Below, one piece after another: positions 41,643 to 53,216 of a DNA stretch of 64,000 nt. This stretch comes from Ilyonectria destructans (Eukaryota > Ascomycota > Sordariomycetes > Hypocreales > Nectriaceae). The stretch's first letter is position 1; each line of letters begins with the position of its first letter. A model generated the notes under the pieces. The model was not told the origin of the DNA, made no database searches, and was given only the letters and a program-made list of their open reading frames with translations. The position numbers and the translations under genes were made by a program. The stretch spans positions 1,178,001 through 1,242,000 of the forward strand of contig JAHEWK010000012.1 in the NCBI GenBank assembly GCA_020740775.1, given 5' to 3'.

Positions 41643-43022
41643 ATTGGCAAGATTCACGATCGCCTCGCGTGTGTGTATGGTGAGTTGGAGAAGTGAAGAA
41701 AATAAGACCAATCAGAGATTTATTGTGCTAGAAGAGATAAAAATCGACGGAATCATATGTAAGTGTGCAACTGCCCACAGGCGCGACTGCCCTTAGGCCT
41801 AAGTGCGAGGCAGCTGGCAGCCAGGTCACGCGCACCACCTGTTTGCTGCCCAGTTGTGCAGAGCAACACTGAGGCCTTTATGCAAATAAGTGATGAAGAA
41901 GGCATATTCAGAGCGTGAATAAAGCAGAAAGCAAGCAAACAGAAAAACACAGCCTCGAACCAACTCGCTCAGTGCTAGGTGACTCAAAGGCATCACGGGA
42001 TGTTCACAAACGATCACAAGCAGAGACACAGCCTATGAAGTTCCTTGAATTAGGATGACCAAGCCGACAGTCCCATCTCCCATTAACGGTTCTGAAAAAT
42101 TGATTACTATTACGGCCCGCGTCCATGCCATTAAAGGAAATTTTGCAAACAAGAGTGCGCCTCACAGCAAGGTGATTCCATGCAGCTGACATGTCCTGAA
42201 AAGTGAAGCGGGTTTAAGATTTGATCTTAGGCTCTTAAACAAAGTCCACAACACATCAGTTTTTGGCTTAAATTAGTGAGCGGATACATCCTCAAAAGTT
42301 TGTGGAGAGAGGTGAATGCGTGCTCCCTCTTGTCCAACTTTCCGCGAACATCTCAACAGCTCGGTCTGTCTCTACAGAGGATAGTGGCATAGCTTTGTCC
42401 CTACCGAATCTAGACCAAGTCTTCTGGGCTTTTTTCAATCGTCACGGTATTCTCTAATGTAATCCATAAGCGTATCGGCGACTTTCTGGGCTTTATCTTT
42501 GCGAAGCTCATCCAGCCACCCGCGTTGTTGGTAAACTGGTATACTAGATACTAGATTCCAACCCAGTCATCCAGTCAGCCGACTGAGCACGGATCTGTTC
42601 CGCGGTAATCTCATTGGCTCAGTCCCCTGCATCCCACGCCTGGATAGGGATCCTTCCCGAGGTGGGCATGAACTTCAGGTTTCGATAAGTATTCTTTCGC
42701 GGGTCAAAGTAAGATGTGATGATGACTGCATTTAAAAGGAGCTTGGGTTGGTCACTCGTTTACTCCTACGATTGATATTCCTATCATCAGAAATTCCAGT
42801 TTGGTATATTACTTCGACAGTCCTACTTCGTATTGAGAGTAAAATAGCGCTTGCCAGGTATATTCCAATGACTATTCCCGCACGAAAGTACCACGTAAAT
42901 TGAAGGCACCAGGTCTGGTCAAAGCATCTAAGATTATGATATATTGCTCCAAGCAAACGCAAAATAAATGACACACATAGAACAACAGTTTATACCCAGC
43001 ACACAATCTAAAGTTCACAGCC
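41643..43022. other. Intergenic, 1.4 kb
   Basis: Between two minus-strand genes. No supported open frame; the small frames at 42732-43075 overlap the end of the thioesterase and appear accidental. Confidence 0.4.
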
Positions 43023-44208
43023 TCAGAGCCTTGCATTCCTTGAATCTCTTGAGGTCGATGGAAAGAGAATTCCATCTTGATATCCTGTCGCCACGTGGTT
43101 ACCCTCAGGGCTCCACGTAAAGCTCATCATCAACCCTCTCCCCGCGCTGTATCGGGGCCAGTAGACCTCCTGGATCCACCATCCATCTCCGTCCATGACG
43201 GCTTCCTCGGCGTTGACGTGCACATAGAAGGAGTAGCTCAACGTGGCTGCTACGCCGAGACTGTACCCATAGCCAAGGTGGTTTCCGAGCATGATGATGC
43301 CGTTACGGTCCGCTTCAAAGGCGTGGCATGTGATGTGCGCGTTGACGTCTTCCTTCGGGATCGGGGCGAGAAGGCGGTAGAGAATCAGCTCTCTGCGGTC
43401 TGGCAGCTCCTTGTCAGCGTTGTAAGACCGCATGTCCACCTTGCGCATGTCGAGAATCGGAAAGGCGCCGGGTCCAGCATTGGGAAAAGTGTCCTTGACT
43501 GCGTCAATGTCCGCCTGAGGGCAGTGCTCCCACTCCTCCGGTAGCCGCGAGGACAGGATGCTCCGGTAGCGTTCCTGTGGCGAAGAGCCTTGGACATCAG
43601 AAGGGCTCGGGCTGGGTCGTTTGAAGGTGACGAGGCAAGAAAAGCACTTGTCTCCCGGAGGAGCGGTGGCATCCGAACTAGGGAAGGGGCCAGACGGATT
43701 GACTGAAGGCTCGGTGGACTGGAAAACGTTGACAACACGGGTCGAGAATGAACGACTGGTATGGATTTCGGACACGTTGAAAATGAATGGCCGGTCCATG
43801 AGCCCCGGGTTCGTGAAGACAGCCTGGATTGTCTACGGCACGTCAGCCTGTCCGGTCAGCGCCATGGCTAGTCTCACTCACATGAATAGCGCGGCTGCCC
43901 TCATTCTCCTCATTCGAACTCTTCGTATCTTCCTCCTCGACGACCCGCGCCGCTGCAAGGGTAGCCATGGCATACACGACCCCACCGTAGGCGCCTCTGG
44001 TGATTTTGGCGGCCGACACGCCGATGGACTCCCAGGGAAGCTCCTTGCCGGGCATCCACGGCGGCTGGCGGTTCATGAATCTGATTTCACCCTTCTGGTT
44101 GCCAGAATCCACGGCGGGGAGCTTTTCCAGCTCCATGGCTTCCTGGAACGACATGCGCTTCCATTCCTTGGGGGGCGCTGCCGCCGACGCGTCAGGCTCG
44201 TCAGTCAT
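43023..44208 (-). CDS. Acyl-CoA thioesterase (TesB/ACOT8-like), probably peroxisomal
   Basis: Two exons, 44208-43882 and 43832-43023, around a 49-nt intron (donor GTGAGT) give 378 residues. The protein has the double-hotdog layout of type II acyl-CoA thioesterases: first hotdog with YGGVVYAMATLAAARVV and IHTIQAVFTNPGLMDRPFIF, second with HLGYGYSLGVAATLSYSFYV and EVYWPRYSAGRGLMMSFTWS, then GNHVATGYQDGIL. These enzymes hydrolyse acyl-CoA to free acid and CoA. The last three residues are ARL, which fits the PTS1 peroxisomal signal (S/A/C-K/R/H-L/M), so a role alongside beta-oxidation is likely. An Ala/Pro-rich insert between the hotdogs (residues about 140-165) varies in fungi. Confidence 0.85.
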
Positions 44209-45501
44209 CGCGTCAGGCCGTGAGCAATGGTGGCGGGGACGAGGTATCAGGTCCTGTCTCGTGAATTCCTCTTCAAAGATCGTGAAGACGGTGTTTTGGT
44301 CGCTGTTCGGCCTGGAGACGACGCATCCGCTACAAAGGGGCCAAAGATGTTGTCAACCAGTTCGGTGGAACGTTCCGAAGTCCGGGGCTGGGGTCGATCA
44401 GCCAACTCGCCAATCCCGTGTACCTCGGTACTTGCCTTTCTGGGACTCCAGCTGGCTGTACTGTCTCAACCTGCATGTGGCCGTATTTTCATGTGGCCTA
44501 TGGTATATCTCAAAGAACTTCCTGTTAGTAAAGCCATTGGAGATGTCATGGTTTTCGCTTTAGGTCCGAAATCTGTTACTGCACCGATTCCGTTTGCATG
44601 TGCTTAGGACTTTGATGCCTACCCTACAGCACCAGCCCATTCATCAGAAGAATCTTGAGCTGATGCTGGCGTAGATTCAGATAGAACTGAATCCATGATG
44701 ATGGGGGGAAGAAAATTAGGAGGAAGACGGTTCGATACGAGACTTCTAGATGCCACCATTATGAGCATGCTTAATAGTTGTGGTAAACACTAAGATTTAG
44801 CTAAAATGTTCCGGTTCCACCCACCATGGTCATTATGGTTTGGAGAATTGTCTAGTGCATTCACGGCTGTTTCGCCATGTGGTCCATTCTTTAATTAATG
44901 CCATGAACCTATTGTATAACACTATCAGAATACATAGACACATACACTACACATCGCTTATGCGATCCCTCTGCTGGCGGAGAGGACAACCCATTTGTCA
45001 CCCAACGCCACATACAATGCACCCAAAGAGAAGCCAGCTTATTTTATCTCCGAGGGATCTGTTTCGATGCACAATCTAGTTGGGAACGGGGTTCAATTGG
45101 ACGGCATTGTATGCAGAGAAAGCGAGCGACGGATGCATGTGACAGAGTCGCACTTGACACATCGTTGCTCTGCAATGACGTGCAATTTGCAAATCATCGT
45201 GCATACCGAGTATCAAAGTTTGGTCTAAATTAAAACCTACTCCTACGATTAATTCTTCGCGTTGCCGTTGAAACTGCTCGTCCTTGTCAATTGATAGTGG
45301 TGTGGGCGGGAGCAGGGACAAAAGCTCCGGGAGAGTCAATGACGTAGCCACTCGAAACCGGGCTTACAATCAGACTTTCGACAACGCGTCTTCGACTATC
45401 AACGGCCGCCACTCGAAAAAGGCGAGATACAAGAGGAGAGCAACCCGCCCTGTCGAGAGACGCTTCCAGTTTAATCATTGCCAACATTGCAGAATTGCAA
45501 A
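44209..45501. other. Intergenic between divergent genes
   Basis: Upstream region shared by the minus-strand thioesterase and the plus-strand HAM1-like gene. Plus-strand frames near 44227-44607 lack domain content. No RNA gene seen. Composition becomes GC-richer to the right. Confidence 0.4.
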
Positions 45502-47727
45502 ATGCTATCATGCTTCGGTTGCTTTGGCTCGCGCAGCGATGAGAGCGAGCGCGAGCCGCTGCTGCCGCGATACAACGACGACACGACACTGCAGACGCGC
45601 CTCCACGAGAAGCTCCACACATATCAGATGCTGCGGGCCATGTCCAAGGGATACCTGCCCACTAACGCACAGGCAATCATTCACCTGCGCACGCTGCTTT
45701 CCGCCCAGGTCCTGAACCCGCATGGCGACGAGTTGAGCCCGTCGGGACGAGCGCTGGTCCGCAGCCTGAAGCTTTGGTTGACGCAGCTCATCGCGCTTCT
45801 TCAACACAAAAACGCCGAGGATCAGATCCAGGATTTTGTTTGGTATCTGGCCAAAGCGCGGCTGGATGTGGATGTGGACGACATCGAGGTGAGGGCGACG
45901 GGCGCAAAGGTCAAGGCAGATGTGACGTCGACATACCGGAGCTTACAAACTGTGGGCTCGCTGCTTTTGAACAACTCGGACTTTCGAATCTTTTTATCCG
46001 ACTTGAGCACCATTGGGAGGGAAGTGCTTCACGATACGGCCTTTACCCTGGCCGATGTGTCCAAGAAGGCAGGCGAGGCCATCGAGCCCGACAAGAAGAG
46101 CCAGGACGCGCTGAAGCACCCGAATGGAGATTCCAAACCAGTTCCGTCAAATCAAGATCTTAAAGATGAACTGGCCAAGGTATCCGAGGCTGTGGCAGAT
46201 GGCGCGGCAGAGGTCATCGATGAAGCTAGCCAGAGCTTGACGGAGCACGTCGGAGGTGAGGAGGGAGAGACACTCATCCATCGCCTCAAGGAAACCGTCC
46301 TCAATCTTCGACAGCACACTGACTACTCGGAATCTGTGTCCACCCTGTCTCGCCTCATCCGGCGGTACCTCCTGGCCTACTCGCACGCCGCCGCGGAGAC
46401 GATCCAGGCCGTCGAAGACGACACGCACACCAACGCCGAGGCCGACAGGGCGCTGCACAACTTCTGGCTCTTCCTCACCTCGCTCGGCAACCGCGAGGAC
46501 TGGCAGGGCGTGGAGAAGTCGTTCGCGGCGGTCATGGAGGACGGCCAGACGGATCCCAACTTCGACGAGCTCGTGCGGCAGGTGGGCAACATGGTGCAGG
46601 ACATGCTGATGGACCCGGACTTCTTCGACGAGGCCGAGGAGCGGTTTCGGGAGCTGCGCAAAAAGTCGGATGAACTCGTGGCAAAGTCGTCGATTCGGGA
46701 TGACTTGGATGCGCTCCTCGCCAGCCTGCACTCGGCGCTGCGCTCTGTCGTGGCTGACGCTGACATCAAGAAACTCATCCACGCCAGCAAGAGAATCGCC
46801 ACCCTCCTCTCTCCGACTGGACAGAGCACCAACGGGGAACTAATATCCGACTCGGTCAACATCTTTGTGCCAATGCTCATTCAAGCCGTGCAGTACATCC
46901 CCATACCCCGTGTCGAAGTGGCGTCGCCCGCCATCGACCTGTTGCTAGAGAACCTCATCCTCGAACCAGGGCGGACAGTCAACCGCAGCTCCTTCTTCCC
47001 CTACAAGCTCAAGATTTCAACACAGAACGATATCGAAGTCAGCAAAGCACGGTTCGGAACCAGGTCGTCCATGACGTCGTTGCTGAATGTCACGGTGTCC
47101 GGGCTGTCTATTGCTGCGGACGACCTGGGCTACTGGCTACGTCTACACTCCGGTCTACTTCGGATGGCCGACGAGGGCCTTGCAGGGTTCTACCTGGACG
47201 AGCGCGGCGTCGACATATCTCTCGACATTGAGATTGGGCGGGAAAACCTGGAGCAAATGGTGGTCCTGCGGGGAGTTGACGTGCACATCCACCACCTCAA
47301 CTACACGCTCAGCAAGTCCAAGTTTGCGTGCCTGGCCTGGCTCCTCAAGCCCCTGATACGACCAATGGTGAAAAAGGCGCTCGAGGTCAAGATGGCCGCC
47401 GCCATCTCCGAGGGCATCCACACGCTGAACCGGGAGCTACTCTACGCACGGGAGCGATTGCGGGCGACGCGGATCGCCAACCCCAGCGACGTATGGACCT
47501 TTGTGCGCGCCGTGCTGGCCCGCCTGGTGCCGGCGGGCGACCCAGACATCGACACGCGGGTGGGCGTCCTGGCGGCGGGCAAGGGCGTGTTCCGGGGACG
47601 CTATGCGCCGGGAAGCCTGGTCAGGCTGTGGGAGAGGGAGGGCCGCGATGCGGAGCAGCGGGTGGTCGAGTACGAGCGGGACGGGTGGAAGAATGACATC
47701 TTTGACGTCAAGACGCGGTCGGTGTGA
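45502..47727 (+). CDS. HAM1-like protein (HAM1_N plus DUF4449-type C-terminal region)
   Basis: Single exon, 741 residues from the ATG at 45502; a TTG eight codons earlier is in frame but not used. The start MLSCFGCFGSRSDESEREPL is followed by LLPRYNDDTTLQ, the conserved opening of fungal HAM1-type proteins. Cysteines 4 and 7 next to the N-terminus could be lipid-anchored. A long helical region (residues about 40-470) leads into a beta-rich part with PRVEVASPAIDLLLENLILE and FFPYKLKISTQNDIEVSKAR, resembling lipid-binding tubular folds. The family is conserved in fungi and poorly characterised; membrane-lipid contact is an inference. It appears to be the first conserved core gene from the left. 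Confidence 0.75.
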   Translation: MLSCFGCFGSRSDESEREPLLPRYNDDTTLQTRLHEKLHTYQMLRAMSKGYLPTNAQAIIHLRTLLSAQVLNPHGDELSPSGRALVRSLKLWLTQLIALLQHKNAEDQIQDFVWYLAKARLDVDVDDIEVRATGAKVKADVTSTYRSLQTVGSLLLNNSDFRIFLSDLSTIGREVLHDTAFTLADVSKKAGEAIEPDKKSQDALKHPNGDSKPVPSNQDLKDELAKVSEAVADGAAEVIDEASQSLTEHVGGEEGETLIHRLKETVLNLRQHTDYSESVSTLSRLIRRYLLAYSHAAAETIQAVEDDTHTNAEADRALHNFWLFLTSLGNREDWQGVEKSFAAVMEDGQTDPNFDELVRQVGNMVQDMLMDPDFFDEAEERFRELRKKSDELVAKSSIRDDLDALLASLHSALRSVVADADIKKLIHASKRIATLLSPTGQSTNGELISDSVNIFVPMLIQAVQYIPIPRVEVASPAIDLLLENLILEPGRTVNRSSFFPYKLKISTQNDIEVSKARFGTRSSMTSLLNVTVSGLSIAADDLGYWLRLHSGLLRMADEGLAGFYLDERGVDISLDIEIGRENLEQMVVLRGVDVHIHHLNYTLSKSKFACLAWLLKPLIRPMVKKALEVKMAAAISEGIHTLNRELLYARERLRATRIANPSDVWTFVRAVLARLVPAGDPDIDTRVGVLAAGKGVFRGRYAPGSLVRLWEREGRDAEQRVVEYERDGWKNDIFDVKTRSV

Positions 47728-50715
47728 TGCGAGGGCTGGCGTTGGGCTGCGATGGAAGGAGGACGGGTTGAAAGGACATGGCGCTTTCGGCCGAGTACAT
47801 TAACATGGGGACCAGGTGACAGGAGGACCGGGCGAAAAGGGGGTGGCTCAACATGCGGTATTCAATAAACTCTCGCCCCGAGCTGAGCTATGACAATATG
47901 TTAGAGTTGATGACCAAACGTATGACCAAATGTGAGACCTCGAAGCTCGCATGTTGACGGATTGATTACGAAAAGACGGCCTCTCGCTGGTCAAGTCTGG
48001 GGACTCGTCCGGGGCAAGGACCCAAGGTTCCGCTCAGGGCTCAGGGTCTCTCGGCGCCAGGGTGTGTTCCCCGCTCACCGAGGAGACTCTGCAGAGGAAA
48101 TCCTGGGCCCTGGCGTGTGCGCGTTGACTGTTTGTTCCAGGGGTGTGCGAGTCGTCCCGTCCCTGCAAGGTGCATCTGCGTCTGCGTCTGCGTCTGCGCG
48201 TGTCTCTGCGCGTGCGTCCTTTTTTCTGTGGGGAAGTGCGCAAGCCCTGGGATGGCATCACGCCTCTCTCTCCACAGCGAGCGTCCCTGTGAGCGTCCGT
48301 GATGCGCCAGTCCAAAGAGTTTAGTCCCTGCCGATGTGCCTGTGCCTGTGACTGTGCCGCTTTTGGTTGAATGCTGACAAGGCCTGGCCTGACTGCGCCA
48401 GAGACGAGTCCACACCACCACCACGTCCGCTGGCTTCCTTGCTTCCGCTGCGAGTTGGGCTTGTTGGCGTCGGGTCGGGTGCGGTGCGATCCACGCGACC
48501 AGGATGGGGAGATGGAGGGTGGAGGATGGCTGGACTAGTCATCATCTGCCCTGGAAGCCAGTGGCAATCGATTCATTCAGGGGGGGACGGAAGTCAGCCT
48601 CAGTTTCTTTAGTTTCCTTCAGTTGTGCTTTTCATCAAAGTTCAATACTGTCCCAGCCCGACGATCCCTGCTACGCTGGAGGCGGCCGATCGGTCTCGAC
48701 GCCCCCGGCGACCCAGGCGCAAAAAGCAAGTCCAAGGTGTGGGCGTCGTACCATGGGGACGGAAACAGTTTCAGCTAACCAGCGGCTGGTCACGAGAGAG
48801 AGGGAAATATCACGTAGCGGGCAAGCCATGGCGTGGATGGATGGGTGAGGTGTGTGTATGCCGCGGTGTCCGGATGGATAGTAGTGGTGGACTCTGTTAG
48901 GATACCTGCACCAGTCTGTTTTAATTTATTTCACTTTTCTTCTGTGCAGCAAGTAATTGCTACCATGGACATTATTGCCCTATTCCGGACGCAATAACAC
49001 GTACAGGATGCCATGAGCTGGCGGGCTGTCGGCGGTCGAGTGGCTGCTGGCTGCTGGCTGAGAGTGGGGAGAACAGGGAAACAGGGGCGAGGCCATTTCT
49101 GCATTTCTCCGCTTCCTCCCTCTCGCTCCCTGTCCATTAATTCCTAGCTCTACACAATAATAACACTGGAGCCTCCATCGTCTCCACTTCACTTCTTCAT
49201 GCCCGACCACCCGCACGCTGCCGAATGCCAATTGCGCCTAGACCTGCCCCTCTCTGCAAAATGCCTGCGAGCTTCCCTATGAAAAACCCTTCCAGGCTGT
49301 AAAATACCAACATCCCCAGTGGCCAATCGCCCAGCTAGCCCCCCTGCCCCCCTGGACGCTTGATTCAACCGCCTGACCAACACCCGGCCTATGAGACGCT
49401 GGATGGCGTCTTGTCCCCCCCGGATGGCTGATGGCTTACCCCGGACATGGCTGCGCTTGCAGGGTTGCAGGGCTCTTCCCACCGCAGGCTGTCGATGATG
49501 CGGCCTTTGCCCCCTCTTTTTGTGTCTCTTTGGGGCGACTGGGCGTCTGTCTCGCTCGTCCTTCTGTTTGGCTCTGCGAGTGCGGGTTTCTGCTGATCCT
49601 TTTGCTTGCTGTATTCCGTCCCGCCGGACTGTCGGTCTCACCTCCATCCATCATCCAAAGTGGCACAGCTTCTACATGGCTGGTCTACATGGCTGGCCAG
49701 GTAGTCAACTTTCGACAACCAACCAACTCACCTTGCCTTTACCCCGTCTCTTGTCTCTCTCCGCCTCCGCCTCCGTCTGTGTCCCTTCCCTTCGGTCTGC
49801 AGATCTAGTTACATAGTACACGCAACAACACACAACAGCCTGTAACTCACTGTACTGTACTTGAGTACACACACCCCCCTAACCAAACGGCCTCCCTGAA
49901 CAAGCAATCCGACCCCCATCTCCACCCCGTCTACCTCGTGCCGGCCCCGGATTTCCCGTAGAATTGGTTCGGCGTGATCCTTGTGGCCACACCATCTCGG
50001 CTGCCGACCCCGTCCTTGGACAACCTCCCCCTCTCTTTTCCTCCTCCTCTTTAAACGCCTCTTGCCTGAATCCTCGTTCCTGATCCCTATCTGCCCGCGT
50101 TGGCGCCTCTATTGCGACCACGATAAAAGATAACCGCGCCTGCCCCCTATCGCCGTCGCTTGACCCGGCGACAAAACCTGCGGCACAAAACCTCACTCGC
50201 CTTTGCGCTGCGACTGGCGCCCCACTCCGCGCTCAGCATCACGCCAGCGGCTCATACTCGATTCCGCTCGTGAGCCGCCAACCGCTGCAGTTGGCCGGTC
50301 CCATTGGGAGTCTGGTCGACAGCAAACCGCCCTCAGTCTCTGCTGGATCCTGCCGCGAGACTGACTGCCAACGGGGACACGGCCAGCGGCCACCTTACGA
50401 CTCCAGACTTGCAAATTTTGTAGAGAATCAGCAGAGCATGGTCTGACCAGCACCCCGACGACGAATACTTCGACCCAACCGCTCTCAAACCCCCGGCGTC
50501 TCCGGCTTGATCGTCATTGGACTCGGCCTCTGCACAGTTTATCCTCTTTTAACCCCGTCCCTTCCCTCGACCGCCGGCCTGGATCCTCACCTCGGTTGTT
50601 GTCGTTGTCGTTGGCGTTGTCGTTGCGCAGTCGTCAAGCGGATGGACCGGGCGAAGGAACCCTGACCACGCGCGGAGCCCGTCCTCTCCCTTCAGTCGAA
50701 GCGGACGCTGTGGCA
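47728..50715. other. Long intergenic region, 3 kb
   Basis: No supported gene. A CTGCGT repeat lies at about 48175-48215 on the plus strand. From about 49,500 to 50,600 the plus strand is pyrimidine-rich, as in long fungal leaders, and ends in a GTTGTCGTTGTCG repeat (about 50595-50626) just before the next gene. Frames on both strands overlap each other without motifs, as expected of GC-rich DNA. A long 5' untranslated leader for the gene at 50716 is plausible. Confidence 0.4.
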
Positions 50716-51948
50716 ATGGAAGTAGAGGCAAGCGGGCAGAGCTCTATCCACATGCTAGAATCATGGCGCCGCCGCACGTGCCTGGGATGCCACGATGACC
50801 TCTCTATTCCGCCCTTGGACAGCGAACTCGCCAAGGTGCCCAGATGCCCGGCCTCGGATCCCTTGCTGGAGGAGTTGTTGAAGGAAGCCCCGTACAAGTC
50901 GAACCGAAAGGGATCCGACTTGAAGCAGCTGCCGCCGAAACGCTCCCTCTTGCACGCCCTCAGCCATCTGCCGCGGTCCAACCTCTCAACCGTTTCGGCA
51001 TTCACATTTACTCCCCCGGATGACACCTCACAGCCACTGGCCATCCGTCCCAGACCATCTCCTCAACTGTTCCGTGGCGTGAAGCGTCGCCGCTGCATGT
51101 CAGACGTCGACGGCTTCAACACCGTCGGCATGAGCTCTAAGAAGCGCCGACTACGGGTCGACCTCATAACCAGCCGCCTCTCACAACCATACTCACAACC
51201 GGCGACGCATATTCTCAACCGCGAGGGCCAGGAATCCGGCGACAAGCGGTTTTTGAAGATGGCTACGACGCTCGATTCAGCGAGACGAACCTCTCATCTG
51301 CACGCGACGTCATTCTTACGGTACTGCACCATGAACTGTCTACGGAAACGGCTCAACTTAGTCCATCCTACCCCCGTTGTCCGGCGAGATGACCAGGAAG
51401 CCGCCGCTGTTGCATCAAAAGCCGGCACCAAAGTAGCATGGCGACCCCAGAGCATTGAAGACACCTCGGCTGGACAGTCTCTGAGGGTGTCCACGGCGCC
51501 CAGCGGCGGAGCGGGCATCTCAATAGCGGCCCCAACACTATCACCGCTCCTACAACCGACGCGGCCTCAGCCCGTCGCTCCCAAACACACCCATCCACAT
51601 GTCAAACCCCCCGCCTGTCGCCTCTCCAGCCCCGCGGCGCTCCCCCTGCCCGCGACCGACGCCGTGGCAACTAAGACGCGCACCTCGCCGCGGATCTACC
51701 CCGTGCAGTCGCCCGAGCTGCGACCGTCAACCTCGCTGTCGCAGCTGGACGACCTGGAAGAGGACAGCTTCGCGTTCCTGCACCCCGCAGACGACGACTG
51801 GGACGACCTGGCCGACGACCAGGAGGGCGTGTATTCTGATTTCGGCGTCGTGTTCGGGCAGGAGTCCCCAGGCGCTGAGGCGAAGGACGGACGCACGTAC
51901 GAGGAGTACTTGGATGAGCTAGATGGCATCTGCTGGGTATCGAGGTAG
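50716..51948 (+). CDS. Conserved-looking fungal protein of unknown function, probably nuclear
   Basis: 410 residues from the first in-frame ATG (50716); a second ATG 12 codons later is also possible. It has an early CxxC (RTCLGCHDDLSIPP) and a basic block GMSSKKRRLRVDLITSRLSQ that doubles as a nuclear localisation signal. An intervening stretch (YSQPATHILNREGQESGDKR and SFLRYCTMNCLRKRLNL) has the look of a conserved core. A Pro/Ser-rich linker leads to an acidic C-terminus (DDLEEDSFAFLHPADDDWDD, TYEEYLDELDGICWVSR). The basic core plus acidic tail could fit a transcriptional co-regulator, but I cannot name the family. Confidence 0.65.
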   Translation: MEVEASGQSSIHMLESWRRRTCLGCHDDLSIPPLDSELAKVPRCPASDPLLEELLKEAPYKSNRKGSDLKQLPPKRSLLHALSHLPRSNLSTVSAFTFTPPDDTSQPLAIRPRPSPQLFRGVKRRRCMSDVDGFNTVGMSSKKRRLRVDLITSRLSQPYSQPATHILNREGQESGDKRFLKMATTLDSARRTSHLHATSFLRYCTMNCLRKRLNLVHPTPVVRRDDQEAAAVASKAGTKVAWRPQSIEDTSAGQSLRVSTAPSGGAGISIAAPTLSPLLQPTRPQPVAPKHTHPHVKPPACRLSSPAALPLPATDAVATKTRTSPRIYPVQSPELRPSTSLSQLDDLEEDSFAFLHPADDDWDDLADDQEGVYSDFGVVFGQESPGAEAKDGRTYEEYLDELDGICWVSR

Positions 51949-52195
51949 ACAGCCGTGGATGCTTGCATGTCAAAAGCACACGGCGAGGAGTCCCTTGGTG
52001 TTTTTTGGGAGGCAGTGCAAAAGTTTTTAAATGTTTGTTATGCATCATCATGATACTATGTAGTTTTAGGCGGACAGGAACACATCTGTGCCAACAGAAT
52101 TGCATCTCCAGATCAACTGGAAAGATTTACCAAACTATTACATTGTTCACATTACTCCTGAGACTTTCTGACATTCTGACTCTCCGTCTCAACAG

Positions 52196-52779
52196 TTATT
52201 CGGCGTCGAGCTTTGCTGCCCGATCCTTTGCAATGTCACACATTGCCTGTCGTCGTTAGCTAACCGCTCCGCCATAATGGACCTGGCAACTCATACCTGC
52301 AACGCCGCATCGATTTCCTTGGAGTAGTCGGCCCTGGCGATCCTCGTCCTCATATCCTGCATAATCTCCGGCCGACCACGCCCGTTGACGAAGACGACAT
52401 AGCGCAGGCCGGGAAACTTGTCCTCGTACTCGCGGTTCAGCACGGCCAGCTCCTCGCCCTCGCCCTGCAGGTTCGCCTGCTCGGCTGCCGACTGCTGCGA
52501 GTCGACCTTGCGCGCGCCCAGGCGAGGGTGGGAGCCCAGGATGGCGAGGAGGGTCGCGTCCGGGTGCGTCATGGCCCCCGTGGCGCCGGCGGCGGCCAGC
52601 GACAGCAGGCCGATGTGGCAGGCGTCGATGAGCTCCGCGTACGAGGCGTACGAGGCGGTGCGGATCACGGGGATCAGCGTCTCGCGGATGGCCGGGCTGG
52701 GCTCGAAGAGGAGGTCTAGGATGTGCGCCTGGGCGACGTCGTTGGCGACGTGAAGGTTGTGGATATCCAGTAGACCCAT
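52196..52779 (-). CDS. OHCU decarboxylase (uric acid catabolism)
   Basis: Two exons, 52779-52297 and 52246-52196, across a 50-nt intron (GTATGA, CTAAC branch, GACAG) give 177 residues, near the family length. 2-oxo-4-hydroxy-4-carboxy-5-ureidoimidazoline decarboxylase makes S-allantoin in the last step of uric acid breakdown after urate oxidase and HIU hydrolase. Seen: HPDATLL, the signature HPRLG at 84-88, QQSAAEQ with the conserved Glu-Gln, then LNREYEDKFPGLRYVVFVNG with the following R, and RTRIARADYSKEI. The terminal 16-residue exon (AMCDIAKDRAAKLDAE) restores the normal C-terminal helix. It is divergently transcribed from Prp19. Confidence 0.9.
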
Positions 52780-53216
52780 CTTGGCAGGTGAAGCTCGGGC
52801 AGAGGGCGTTGGAGTACAGACGGGGCGGTACAGACTCTAGGAAGGGTTACATGGATATACTTGTTGAGTTGGCGGCAGAAGTGAACGTCACAGAGCAGCT
52901 CTCACCGGTGGGCTATTTCAATGGCCGCCGGCCGGATGACGGAGACCAGCGTAGATGTTGGCCGCGGCGCTCCCCGCTGTGGAACAAGCCGAGATACGGC
53001 GGACCGGGATCACGATAAGATTGTCGCTGTCCCGATTAGGCCACCGCCATCGTTATCTTATCACCCGTGACCTAGAGCTCCCGTGTTTGGTGGTCAATGC
53101 ACGGGCAAAATCTCGACTGCGAGATCGTCGTCGCAACGGGGCTTCCAGACGAGCGAGCCGCATCTGTCTCCAACAAAAGCAATTGAAAGCCCGTCGAGCT
53201 TTGCGTTGCAGTCGCC
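52780..53216. promoter_or_regulatory. Divergent promoter, OHCU decarboxylase / Prp19
   Basis: 437 bp between two outward-facing starts. No coding potential. Specific elements could not be assigned. Confidence 0.4.

Noticed and set aside
46147..46782. 211-codon minus-strand frame opposite the HAM1-like gene
   Set aside because: Mirror frame of a GC-rich coding region; His/Arg/Val-rich and without domains.
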